From Enterocloster lavalensis (lineage in GTDB: Bacteria; Bacillota; Clostridia; Lachnospirales; Lachnospiraceae): DNA of 64,000 nucleotides. How positions within the stretch are numbered: position 1 is the stretch's first letter; each line of letters opens with the position of its first letter. Where the stretch lies: assembly GCF_902364025.1 (NCBI RefSeq), contig NZ_CABJCG010000019.1, forward strand, positions 61,089 through 125,088, in the 5' to 3' direction. The notes under the pieces were generated by a model that saw nothing but the letters and a program-made list of their open reading frames with translations, ran no database searches and was not told the origin of the DNA. Below are positions 44,267 through 52,450 of the stretch, piece by piece. Position numbers and translations under genes: made by a program.

Positions 44267-45715
44267 ATGAACAGAGTTAGGACAAGGTATGCACCGAGCC
44301 CCACGGGCCGGATGCATGTGGGAAATCTGAGAACGGCGCTGTACGCATATCTGATTGCAAAACATGAAGGCGGAGACTTCCTGCTCCGCATTGAAGATAC
44401 AGACCAGGAGCGCTACGTGGAGGGCGCGGTGGAGATCATCTACCAGACCTTAAAGGACACGGGTCTGATCCACGACGAGGGCCCGGACAAGGACGGCGGC
44501 TGCGGCCCCTACGTTCAGAGCGAGCGCCACAAAGCCGGAATCTACATGGAGTACGCGAAGATGCTGGTGGAGAAGGGCGAGGCCTACTATTGCTTCTGCA
44601 CCCCGGAGCGCCTGGAGAGCCTGCGCCGCACGGTGAACGGCGAGGAGATCATGAGCTATGACAAGCACTGCCTGAGCCTGTCGAAAGAAGAGGTGGAGGC
44701 CAACTTAAAGGCCGGAAAACCCTTTGTGATCCGCCAGAACAACCCCACCACCGGGACTACCACCTTCAACGACGAGATTTACGGGGATATCACGGTGGAC
44801 AACTCCGAGCTGGACGACATGGTGTTAATCAAGTCCGACGGCTACCCTACCTACAATTTCGCCAACGTGGTGGACGACCATCTGATGTCCATCTCCCACG
44901 TGGTGCGGGGCAACGAGTATCTGTCCTCCTCGCCCAAGTACAACCGCCTCTACGAGGCATTTGGCTGGGAAGTGCCGGTGTACGTGCACTGCCCGCTGAT
45001 CACCGACGAGAACCACCACAAGCTGAGCAAGCGCAGCGGACATTCCTCCTTTGAGGACCTGTTGGAGCAGGGCTTTCTGGCTGAGGCTGTGGTGAACTAC
45101 GTGGCCCTTCTCGGCTGGTCACCGGAGGACAACCGGGAAATCTTCTCCCTGGAGGAGATGGTGAAAGAGTTCGACTACCGCCGCATGAGCAAGTCACCGG
45201 CCGTATTCGATATGACCAAGCTGCGCTGGATGAACAGCGAGTATATGAAGTCCATGGACTTTGACCGTTTCTTTGAGATGGCCCTTCCTTATATTAAGGA
45301 AGTGATTCACAAGGATCTGGACTTAAGGAAGATCGCCTCCATGGTGAAAACCCGTATCGAGGTGTTCCCGGACATTGCCGGACACATCGATTTCTTCCAG
45401 GAGCTGCCCGAGTACGACGCAGCCATGTACACCCACAAGAAGATGAAGACCAACAGCGAGACCTCCTTAAAGGTGCTCACCGACGTGCTGCCCATCCTGG
45501 AAGCCCAGGAGGATTTCACCAACGACGGCCTCTACGAGGTTATCTCCAAGTACGTGGCGGACACCGGCGTCAAGACCGGTTTTGTGATGTGGCCCATCCG
45601 CACCGCCGTTTCCGGCAAGCAGATGACCCCGGCGGGCGCCACGGAGATTATGGAGGTGCTGGGCAAGGAGGAATCCCTGGCCAGAATCCGCAAAGGAATC
45701 GAGAAATTATCATAA
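44267..45715 (+). CDS. gltX: Glutamyl-tRNA synthetase
   Basis: 482 residues of a class I synthetase. The HIGH-type motif is in [20 protein letters not shown] and the KMSKS-type motif is KLSKRSG (about residue 248). [17 protein letters not shown] and the anticodon-binding helical half are present. It charges tRNA-Glu, and in organisms lacking GlnRS also tRNA-Gln. AGGAGATCGTG precedes the ATG. The helicase gene begins 12 bases after the stop. Confidence 0.97.
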   Translation: MNRVRTRYAPSPTGRMHVGNLRTALYAYLIAKHEGGDFLLRIEDTDQERYVEGAVEIIYQTLKDTGLIHDEGPDKDGGCGPYVQSERHKAGIYMEYAKMLVEKGEAYYCFCTPERLESLRRTVNGEEIMSYDKHCLSLSKEEVEANLKAGKPFVIRQNNPTTGTTTFNDEIYGDITVDNSELDDMVLIKSDGYPTYNFANVVDDHLMSISHVVRGNEYLSSSPKYNRLYEAFGWEVPVYVHCPLITDENHHKLSKRSGHSSFEDLLEQGFLAEAVVNYVALLGWSPEDNREIFSLEEMVKEFDYRRMSKSPAVFDMTKLRWMNSEYMKSMDFDRFFEMALPYIKEVIHKDLDLRKIASMVKTRIEVFPDIAGHIDFFQELPEYDAAMYTHKKMKTNSETSLKVLTDVLPILEAQEDFTNDGLYEVISKYVADTGVKTGFVMWPIRTAVSGKQMTPAGATEIMEVLGKEESLARIRKGIEKLS

Positions 45716-45727
45716 GGCGGGATCAGA

Positions 45728-47557
45728 ATGGCGTTTAATGAAGCCCAGTTACAAGCGATCCGGCATGGGGACGGCCCGGCCCTGATTCTGGCCGGCCCCG
45801 GTTCCGGAAAAACCACGGTGATTACCAACCGCATCCGTTTTCTGACTGAGGAGGAGGGCGTGAACCCCTCCTCCATTCTGGTGATCACCTTTACCCGGGC
45901 CGCGGCCACGGAGATGCAGAAACGCTATGAACAGATGACGCAGACAGGATGTGCAAAGCCCGCCTTCGGGACCTTCCATTCTGTCTTTTTTATGATACTC
46001 AAACTGGCCTACCGCTACGATGCGAACAGTATTGTGCGGGAGGAGCAGCGGGTGGAATTTCTGCGGGAGCTGTTAAAACGGCACGAGATCGAAACGGAGG
46101 ACGAGAGCGAGTTTATCTCCGGCGTGCTCAGCGAGATCAGCATGGTCAAGGGGGAGATGATCGGCGTGGAGCACTATTACGCCAAAAGCTGCTCCGCCGA
46201 CGTGTTCCGGCGGCTGTACAAGGGTTATGATGCGGCCCTTCGGGGAGCGGGCCTTCTGGATTTCGACGACATGCTGGTGATGTGCCGGGAGCTGTTTGAA
46301 CAGCGGGCGGACATTTTGCAGGCATGGCAGAGGAAATACCGGTACATACTAATCGATGAGTTCCAGGATATCAACCGCATCCAGTATGAGGTGATCCGCA
46401 TGATGGCCCTGCCGGAGAACAACCTGTTTATCGTGGGCGACGACGACCAGTCCATATACCGGTTCCGGGGAGCCAGGCCGGAGATCATGTTGGGATTTGA
46501 GAAGGATTACCCGGGAACCGAGAAGATTCTTCTGGATCAGAATTACCGCTCCACCGCGCAGATCATCGGAGCGGCCGGACAGCTGATTGGCCACAACAAA
46601 ACCCGTTTTTCCAAGGATATCAGAGCGGTCCGCGGGCCGGGTCACTCCGTGGTGGCAAAGGAGTTCGCCGATCCGGGGGCGGAGGCAAGGGCCATCGCCG
46701 CCCAACTGCGGGACTACATGCGCCTGGGTGTGCCCTACGAGGACATCGCCGTGCTGTACCGGACCAACATCGGCCCCCGCCGCCTGGTGGAGGTATTGAT
46801 GGAGTACAATATTCCCTTCCACATGCGGGACAAATTGCCGAATCTCTACGAACACTGGATCGCCAGGGATATTCTGGCCTATCTGCGGGCTGCGGCAGGG
46901 GACATGAGCCGGGCAAACCTGCTGCGGATCATCAACCGGCCCATAAGGTATATCAGCCGTGACGCCCTGGACGGAAAGACCATCTCCCTGGAAGCGGTGA
47001 AATCCTTTTACCAGGACCGGGAGTGGATGGTGGAGCGGGTGGAGCAGCTGGAGTACGACCTGAAAAACATCCGCAGTCTGCCCCCCGGCAAGGCGGTGAA
47101 CTATATCCGCAAGGCGGTGGGCTACGACGATTACCTGCGGGAATACGCGGGGGAACGCCAGCTGGACCCCGAGGAGCTGCGGGAGGTGCTGGACCAGCTT
47201 CAGGAGAGCGCCATGCCCCACACTTCTTTGGAGGAGTGGGAGGCGTACATGGAGAATTACAGGCGGAAACTGGAGGAGCAGGCGGCTTCCCGGCAGCTCC
47301 GGCAGGAGGGCGTGCATCTCATGACCATGCACAGCTCCAAGGGGCTGGAATTCCGGGTGGTGTTCATTTTGGACGCCAACGAGGGCGTGACGCCCCATCA
47401 CAAGGCGGCGTTGGCCGCCGACCTGGAGGAAGAACGCCGGATGTTCTACGTGGCTATGACCAGGGCGAAGGACCGGCTTCATGTCTATTATGTGAAAGAG
47501 CGGTACCACAAGAAACAGGCGGTATCGCGTTTTGTGGAGGAGGCGCAGATTATTTGA
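45728..47557 (+). CDS. UvrD/Rep-like superfamily 1 DNA helicase
   Basis: 609 residues. Motif I is AGPGSGKTT, motif II DEFQDIN, motif III GDDDQSIYRFRGA, motif IV LDQNYRST, motif V TMHSSKGLEFRVVF and motif VI VAMTRAKDRL. It is about 110 residues shorter than PcrA and lacks the C-terminal RNA-polymerase-binding tail, so it is a compact UvrD-like paralogue common in Clostridia. Such helicases unwind DNA 3' to 5' in repair and fork clearing. The stop overlaps the TTG start of the next gene. Confidence 0.93.
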   Translation: MAFNEAQLQAIRHGDGPALILAGPGSGKTTVITNRIRFLTEEEGVNPSSILVITFTRAAATEMQKRYEQMTQTGCAKPAFGTFHSVFFMILKLAYRYDANSIVREEQRVEFLRELLKRHEIETEDESEFISGVLSEISMVKGEMIGVEHYYAKSCSADVFRRLYKGYDAALRGAGLLDFDDMLVMCRELFEQRADILQAWQRKYRYILIDEFQDINRIQYEVIRMMALPENNLFIVGDDDQSIYRFRGARPEIMLGFEKDYPGTEKILLDQNYRSTAQIIGAAGQLIGHNKTRFSKDIRAVRGPGHSVVAKEFADPGAEARAIAAQLRDYMRLGVPYEDIAVLYRTNIGPRRLVEVLMEYNIPFHMRDKLPNLYEHWIARDILAYLRAAAGDMSRANLLRIINRPIRYISRDALDGKTISLEAVKSFYQDREWMVERVEQLEYDLKNIRSLPPGKAVNYIRKAVGYDDYLREYAGERQLDPEELREVLDQLQESAMPHTSLEEWEAYMENYRRKLEEQAASRQLRQEGVHLMTMHSSKGLEFRVVFILDANEGVTPHHKAALAADLEEERRMFYVAMTRAKDRLHVYYVKERYHKKQAVSRFVEEAQII

Positions 47558-48417
47558 ACGGTTTGGTGCATATTTACTGTGGCGACGGCAAGGGAAAGAC
47601 CACCGCGGCCCTGGGACTGGCCCTGCGGGCAGCGGGCAACGGCGTCCCGGTGGTGATCGCCCGTTTTTTAAAAAATGACGGGTCCGGGGAAGTGGGAATT
47701 CTGGAAAATGTACCCGGCGTGTATTTGTTCCACTGCGAGCGCCAGTTCGGGTTCACCTGGACTATGAGCGAGGAGCAGAAGGCGGAAGCTGGGGAGTATT
47801 TTACCAGATTATTTGAACGCGCGTGGGAGATGGGGTGTAAGACGGTGCGAGAGAGCGTGGAGGGCGCTGGAAAGGCGGATGGCTGCATGGCTGGGGAAAA
47901 CTGGGGGAGCGATTCTGTGTCAGATGGTTCCAGTCGACGGGATAGCGGTGTTTGTGGTACTGGGGCCTCCGTTTCTGGGTCCCCTGTTTCTGGGTCCCCC
48001 ATTTCTGGCCCCCCCGCTTCTGGGTCCCCCGTTTCTGGTCCCCCCACTTCTGGGTTCCCCGTTTCTGGGTCCCCCACTTCTGGGTCCCTCGTCTCTGGGT
48101 CTCCCGTCTCTGGGTCCCTCGTCTCTGGGTCCCCTGTCTCCGTGCCCTCCGCCTCCGTGCCCCTTACCTCCCCGCCCTGTGAAATCCGGGCGCTGCTGGT
48201 GCTGGACGAGATTATGGCCGCGGTAAACAGCGGATTTGTAGCAAACGAGAGCCTTTTAGCGGCCCTGGATCACCGGCCGGACGGCCTGGAGGTGGTGCTG
48301 ACCGGTCGCGGACCGTCTGAGGAGCTGCTCTCCCGGGCCGACTATGTGACGGAAATGCGGGCGGTGAAGCACCCATACGAAAAAGGAGTGGGAGCCAGAA
48401 AAGGCGTAGAATATTAA
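47554..48417 (+). CDS. cobA: Corrinoid adenosyltransferase (CobA/BtuR type) with an internal repeat insertion
   Basis: 287 residues. TTG at 47554, ten bases behind GGAGGAGG and overlapping the helicase stop, gives MNGLVHIYCGDGKGKTTAAL; the P-loop GDGKGKTT is the family hallmark. The second half has LLVLDEIMAAVNSGFV and EVVLTGRGPSEELLSRADYVTEM, again typical, ending AVKHPYEKGVGARKGVEY. Usual length is 170-200 residues. The excess is an insertion at about residues 105-208, mostly a Gly-Ser-Pro-Val repeat. The enzyme adds the 5'-deoxyadenosyl group to cob(I)alamin. The core motifs on both sides are intact, so activity may persist. Confidence 0.88.
   Translation: MNGLVHIYCGDGKGKTTAALGLALRAAGNGVPVVIARFLKNDGSGEVGILENVPGVYLFHCERQFGFTWTMSEEQKAEAGEYFTRLFERAWEMGCKTVRESVEGAGKADGCMAGENWGSDSVSDGSSRRDSGVCGTGASVSGSPVSGSPISGPPASGSPVSGPPTSGFPVSGSPTSGSLVSGSPVSGSLVSGSPVSVPSASVPLTSPPCEIRALLVLDEIMAAVNSGFVANESLLAALDHRPDGLEVVLTGRGPSEELLSRADYVTEMRAVKHPYEKGVGARKGVEY
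47971..48135 (+). repeat. 15-bp coding tandem repeat inside cobA, eleven copies
   Basis: Eleven units of the form GTTTCTGGGTCCCCC lie head to tail, followed by two or three more diverged units to about 48180. In the cobA frame each codes for Val/Thr/Ile-Ser-Gly-Ser-Pro. The unit is in frame, so copy-number change by slippage would lengthen or shorten the protein without a frameshift. Confidence 0.93.
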
Positions 48418-48418
48418 C

Positions 48419-48447
48419 TTGCATTTTTGGCTATAGTCTGATAGAGT
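48419..48447 (+). promoter_or_regulatory. Probable promoter of the DUF1292 gene
   Basis: TTGCAT at 48419-48424, 17-base spacer, TAGAGT at 48442-48447, with TATAGT also present within the spacer. It lies 50 bases before the start. Confidence 0.5.
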
Positions 48448-48497
48448 GTAAACAGAAGAACCTGTAAAATATTACAATTTAAGAGAGGTATTGAAAC

Positions 48498-48833
48498 ATG
48501 GCAGATGAGAAGAATCTGAATGAAGAGGAAGATCAGGAGATGACCGTCACCCTCACCCTGGACGACGATACGGAGGTAGAGTGTGTAGTCCTGACCATCT
48601 TTAAGGCTGGCGAGCGCGAGTACATCGCACTGCTTCCCATGGAAGGCGCAGATTCGGAGGAAGGGGAGGTTTATCTCTACCGTTACAGCGAGAGCGAGGA
48701 CGGCGCGCCTACCCTGGACAACATCGAGGACGACGACGAGTACGAGATCGTGGCCGAGGCATTCGACGAGCTGCTGGACGAGCAGGAGTACGACGAGCTG
48801 GTAGGCGAGGATGAGCTGGAGGAAGAAGAGTAA
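48498..48833 (+). CDS. DUF1292 (YrzB-like) acidic protein
   Basis: 111 residues, strongly acidic. MTVTLTLDDDTEVECVVLTI and EREYIALLPME, then EGEVYLYRYSE, form the DUF1292 beta-rich core. The C-terminal 30 residues are nearly all Asp/Glu. In many Firmicutes it sits near the Holliday-junction resolvase gene yqgF; here it follows cobA instead. Its function is unknown. AAGAGAGG precedes the ATG. Confidence 0.88.
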   Translation: MADEKNLNEEEDQEMTVTLTLDDDTEVECVVLTIFKAGEREYIALLPMEGADSEEGEVYLYRYSESEDGAPTLDNIEDDDEYEIVAEAFDELLDEQEYDELVGEDELEEEE

Positions 48834-48937
48834 ACTGTTGCAGGACAAATGAATCGATGAATCCTATTTCCCCTGTGGCCGGATGGCTGTGGGGGATTTT
48901 TTTGCGCTTGGGAGAGGGGAAGTGGATAGGAGTTTTT

Positions 48938-48957
48938 GGGGAAATGTGTACAATATG
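48938..48957 (+). promoter_or_regulatory. Promoter-like motif before cas6, shared with the CRISPR leader
   Basis: The 20-base element here matches the one at 58598-58617 at 18 of 20 positions (GGGGAAA, T or C, GTGTA, C or G, AATATG). It contains a plausible -10 box, TACAAT at 48949-48954. No good -35 hexamer is seen at the usual distance. Confidence 0.5.
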
Positions 48958-49031
48958 TCGAAGCTTGTCGGGGATGGGGGTGATTTTCTGGATATTATGT
49001 GGTAAACTTAAGAATATGGAAGAAGGTGGGA

Positions 49032-49955
49032 TTTTTGTTTGAATATTTGAAGGTAACAACCCTGGAGGCAGTATTTACCGCAAGGGGGGCCGGACGGCTG
49101 CCGGAGTATCTTGGATCTACCATACGCGGAATATTGGGGCACTGCTTCCGGGATTTTGTCTGCGATATGCGGGCCACCAAGTGTTTTGCCTGTGAAAAGC
49201 AGTCCGGTTGTCTCTATGTGCGCAATTTTGCCAACACCGGCGGACAGGGAGGCGCAATCAACCCCTATGTGCTTTTGTCCTGCACCCAGGGAAAGACGGA
49301 GTGGAAGCCGGGTGACGAGTGCAAGTTCCGCCTGACGTTGTTTGGTACTGCGGCGGAGAGCCCGGGAATCTATATGGATGCGCTGCTGGCAATGGAGAGA
49401 CGGGGATGGGGAGTGGCCAAGATCCCCTTCGTCCTGAACCGGGTGGTGGACTGGGAGACGGGCAGGCTGATCTACGGAGCGGGCAGACCATATCTGCGCA
49501 ATCTCACGCCACACGCCATGGAAATCCGGCCTGTAAACGCTAGAAGCGTTATGGTCTCCTTCCAGACGCCGGTGCGGATCGTGGCGGGGAAAACACTGTT
49601 TACCAGCCTGCCCTTCCAGGAGCTGGTGCGTTTCCTGATGGGACGCTTTGCGCAGATGACCCAGGCGTACACGGATTACGTGATGGAGTGGGATCAGGAG
49701 GAGATGCTCAGGCAGGCCGGGCAGATTAAGACCGTGGCCGAGCATTGGAATTATCTGGATTTTTCTCGGTATTCCATCAACAGCCCCAACGGAAAGCTGG
49801 AACTGCCCGCCCGGACCGGCTGGGCCCTGTACGAGGGCGATCTGGGGGCATTTGTGCCTTATCTGGAGGCAGGGCGTTATCTGCACGTGGGGAAAAATAC
49901 TACGATTGGGTTTGGTAGGTATGAACTGTATTATGACGGAGGGTTTACGGTATGA
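49032..49955 (+). CDS. cas6: CRISPR RNA-processing endoribonuclease Cas6
   Basis: About 307 residues. I choose the TTG at 49032 behind AAGGTGGG, giving MFEYLKVTTLEAVFTARGAG; longer starts lack a site. A Cys-rich stretch (CFACEKQSGCLY) lies near residue 50, as in many type III-D and I Cas6 proteins. The Gly-rich loop near the C-terminus, HVGKNTTIGFGRYEL, is the Cas6 RAMP signature. It should cut pre-crRNA at the base of the repeat hairpin and leave an ATTGAAAT 5' handle. Its stop overlaps the next start by four bases. Confidence 0.88.
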   Translation, partial: FLFEYLKVTTLEAVFTARGAGRLPEYLGSTIRGILGHCFRDFVCDMRATKCFACEKQSGCLYVRNFANTGGQGGAINPYVLLSCTQGKTEWKPGDECKFRLTLFGTAAESPGIYMDALLAMERRGWGVAKIPFVLNRVVDWETGRLIYGAGRPYLRNLTPHAMEIRPVNARSVMVSFQTPVRIVAGKTLFTSLPFQELVRFLMGRFAQMTQAYTDYVMEWDQEEMLRQAGQIKTVAEHWNYLDFSRYSINSPNGKLELPARTGWALYEGDLGAFVPYLEAGRYLHVGKNTTIGFGRYELYYDGGFTV

Positions 49956-50908
49956 CGGAACAAGTAGTGAATACAGCGATTGAAAAAATTGCGAAGAATT
50001 ATAACCAGTTGGAGCAGTCACTGGTGAATCAGTTGCGACTGGAGGTGCCGAACCATCAGTTGACGGTTGGTACATACAGGGAGCGGGTCTGGAAAAGCCT
50101 TTTCGAGATGATCATCCCGAAAAAGTATTGTATTGAGCAGAGTGTTTTCATCATTGACTCCTATGGGAACATCTCCCGAGAGGTGGACCTGGCGGTGTAT
50201 GATGAAATGTATACGCCTTACATCTTTAATTACGGGGAGATCAAGTTTATTCCCATTGAGGCGGTGGCGGTGGTGGTGCAGTGTAAGAGCGGGGTTAATG
50301 ATACGGCAACTACGGAAAATGTGATAGAGTGGGTCAATACAGTTAAAGCGCTAAAGACTTCAATGGACTCTGTTACAAGGACCATTACGGATTTGGTAGA
50401 CAATTATGACCGAAGCCTGCACAGCAAAATTCTTACCCAGACATCAACACGCCCAATCACGATATTGTGCGCGACGGAAATGGGCAGATCAATGCGTACG
50501 AAATTGCTGAACGAATTTGACATACTTTTGTTCGTGGAGGACATCGGCACTGGCAAAGACGGAAAGAAAAAGGCAAGGCTGGTAAAACAGATTCCTGGTG
50601 AGGAGAAGAATTTTATCCAGTGGAATGATGAGCTGAACCATTCTATGCACAGTGACCGGGAGAAAGAAGAAGCGGAATATATGATGGGAAGGAAGAAGGA
50701 GGCATTAAACTCCATAGAGTCCCTAAAGAGGCGCAACCTCACCCAACTCCGCGTCACAAACCACCAGGAAGAGGAGAACACCATCCTGTCCCTCACCTTC
50801 CAGCTCAACCAGCTTCTAATGTTCCTCAACAACCCCATGCTGTTCCCGCACAGAGCCTACGCAAGGATGTTTACGAAAAACCTGGGCGGAAAAATACAGG
50901 AGGATTAA
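49952..50908 (+). CDS. DUF6602-like PD-(D/E)XK nuclease encoded inside the cas operon
   Basis: 318 residues. The pattern TYRERVWKSLFEMIIPKKYC, then GNISREVDLAVYD, then IPIEAVAVVVQCKSG is that of DUF6602 proteins, a PD-(D/E)XK-like fold; D79 and Q110/K112 would be the metal site, with Q in place of the usual E. The C-terminal 100 residues are charged and helical. Its ATG overlaps the cas6 stop (ATGA) and cas10 starts three bases after its end, so it is translationally coupled and is a true operon member. A nuclease of this family is not a standard type III component; role unknown. GC is lower than in its neighbours. Confidence 0.7.
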   Translation: MTEQVVNTAIEKIAKNYNQLEQSLVNQLRLEVPNHQLTVGTYRERVWKSLFEMIIPKKYCIEQSVFIIDSYGNISREVDLAVYDEMYTPYIFNYGEIKFIPIEAVAVVVQCKSGVNDTATTENVIEWVNTVKALKTSMDSVTRTITDLVDNYDRSLHSKILTQTSTRPITILCATEMGRSMRTKLLNEFDILLFVEDIGTGKDGKKKARLVKQIPGEEKNFIQWNDELNHSMHSDREKEEAEYMMGRKKEALNSIESLKRRNLTQLRVTNHQEEENTILSLTFQLNQLLMFLNNPMLFPHRAYARMFTKNLGGKIQED

Positions 50909-50911
50909 ACC

Positions 50912-52450
50912 GTGAGTCAATATATTCTTGCAAAATACGATGTGAGTGGGATTCAGAGCTACATTTTCGCCTCAAGGCAGCTGCGGGAAAATGTGGGCGC
51001 ATCCCAAAACGTCGGGCGGATTCTGAGGGAAACCCTCCCCGGCGTACTGACGGAGTGGGCAATGTCTTGCCCGGATACCGTGAGAACCAACTGGGAAGAC
51101 CCTAAAAACTGGGAATTTTCCCTGCCCAAAACCGAGGAACTGCTTGCGGAAATTTTATACATCGGCGGCGGAAACGCTTTCGTCGTTTACCGCGATGAGA
51201 CAGCCTACAATCAAGTCAGCAGACTGTTTGCCATGAAAATGATGGAACAATGCCAGGGTGTGACCGTGCTTTCCGCCCATGTGGAAGCAAACCCGGACAA
51301 TTTCCCCGGCGACTTGGAGCGCTTAAACCAGGAAATGGCCCAATTAAAGCGCCGTCTGCGCCGTCCCCAGCCCTTGTCCTCCTACGCGGTTGTGGAACAG
51401 GACGGATTCGACGGAAGCCCGGTCACCCACCTGGAAAGCCGTGGGGAAGCAAGCACAAAACTGTCCGAATTGCGGTATGAAAAGCGCAGGGACAGCATGT
51501 CCAACGGCGCAAAGACCCAGCCCGGGCGGTACGCGCTGGAGATGGAGGACTTGGCGGAACAAAAAGGAGAAAACAGCTATATCGCGGTGATTCACATCGA
51601 CGGCAACAACATGGGGGAACTGGTTCAAAAACTCATGGATCAAAACCCCACCTACGAGACGGCAGTTCCGGCCATGCGGCAGCTTTCCGCCGGAATCGCA
51701 CAGCGGAACCGCCAGGCCAGCGAGGCCATGGAGACGGCCTTTGCGTCCATATTTGACAGGGAAACGCTCCCCCTGCGCCCGCTGATCATGGACGGGGACG
51801 ACATGACGTTTCTCTGCTGCTGCAAGGCCGGAATCGGGGCCGCGGTTGCCTGTCTGCGAAGGCTGCTTCAGCTCTCGGATCAGAAGCTGCCGCTCTCGGC
51901 CTGCGCCGGCATCGCATTTGTCCACAATCATTTCCCCTTCAGCATCGCCTACGATGCTGCGGAGGCGTGCTGTTCCAGGGCGAAAAACCGCTGGTACCAG
52001 GAGAAAGACGACAAAACGGCATACCTGGATTTTCAGGTGGTTCAGGGCGCGTTTGTAAAGGGACTCAAGGACGAAGCGCAGCTGGAAACACTTAGAGTCC
52101 GCCCATTCCGCGTTGCGGAAAAAGTGGACCTGCGGTCCGAGGATTCCATCGACCGTCTGCGCCAGACCCTGGGGCGGATGGCGCCCGACGGCGGGATACA
52201 GAGGCAGTGGCCCATGACCAGGCTGCGCCGCCTGTATCAGGCGTACCGTCTGGGCCAGGATCATGTGGATTTGCTGAAAAAAGAATACGCCTCCCGGGGT
52301 TACACCGTCTCACAGTTGACAGGAGAGAGCGCAGTGACCTCCGGCCGGAAGGACGGCGGCATCTTTGACGCGCTGGAAACGCTGGACTTTTACGACGGGA
52401 ACATTTGGCGCGGCTTTTGGGAAGCAGTTGATAAGGAGGACGCTCTATGA
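50912..52450 (+). CDS. cas10: Cas10-like subunit lacking the HD domain
   Basis: 512 residues from a GTG start. It begins directly with Palm 1 (YDVSGIQSYIFASRQLRENV, and YIGGGNAFVVY), so the HD nuclease domain is missing. Palm 2 has IAVIHIDGNNMGELV and the cyclase motif as DGDD (51791-51802) instead of GGDD; both metal-binding aspartates remain. FPFSIAYDAAEACCSRAKN is the usual helix after the palm. It should scaffold the type III complex and may make cyclic oligoadenylates on target RNA binding. Activity of the DGDD variant is unproved. The stop overlaps the next ATG by four bases. Confidence 0.85.
   Translation: MSQYILAKYDVSGIQSYIFASRQLRENVGASQNVGRILRETLPGVLTEWAMSCPDTVRTNWEDPKNWEFSLPKTEELLAEILYIGGGNAFVVYRDETAYNQVSRLFAMKMMEQCQGVTVLSAHVEANPDNFPGDLERLNQEMAQLKRRLRRPQPLSSYAVVEQDGFDGSPVTHLESRGEASTKLSELRYEKRRDSMSNGAKTQPGRYALEMEDLAEQKGENSYIAVIHIDGNNMGELVQKLMDQNPTYETAVPAMRQLSAGIAQRNRQASEAMETAFASIFDRETLPLRPLIMDGDDMTFLCCCKAGIGAAVACLRRLLQLSDQKLPLSACAGIAFVHNHFPFSIAYDAAEACCSRAKNRWYQEKDDKTAYLDFQVVQGAFVKGLKDEAQLETLRVRPFRVAEKVDLRSEDSIDRLRQTLGRMAPDGGIQRQWPMTRLRRLYQAYRLGQDHVDLLKKEYASRGYTVSQLTGESAVTSGRKDGGIFDALETLDFYDGNIWRGFWEAVDKEDAL

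Noticed and set aside
47023..47553. Upstream extension of the cobA frame giving a 464-residue protein
   Set aside because: It runs through the helicase gene in another frame and is Gly/Arg-rich nonsense; the family start with a good ribosome binding site is at 47554.
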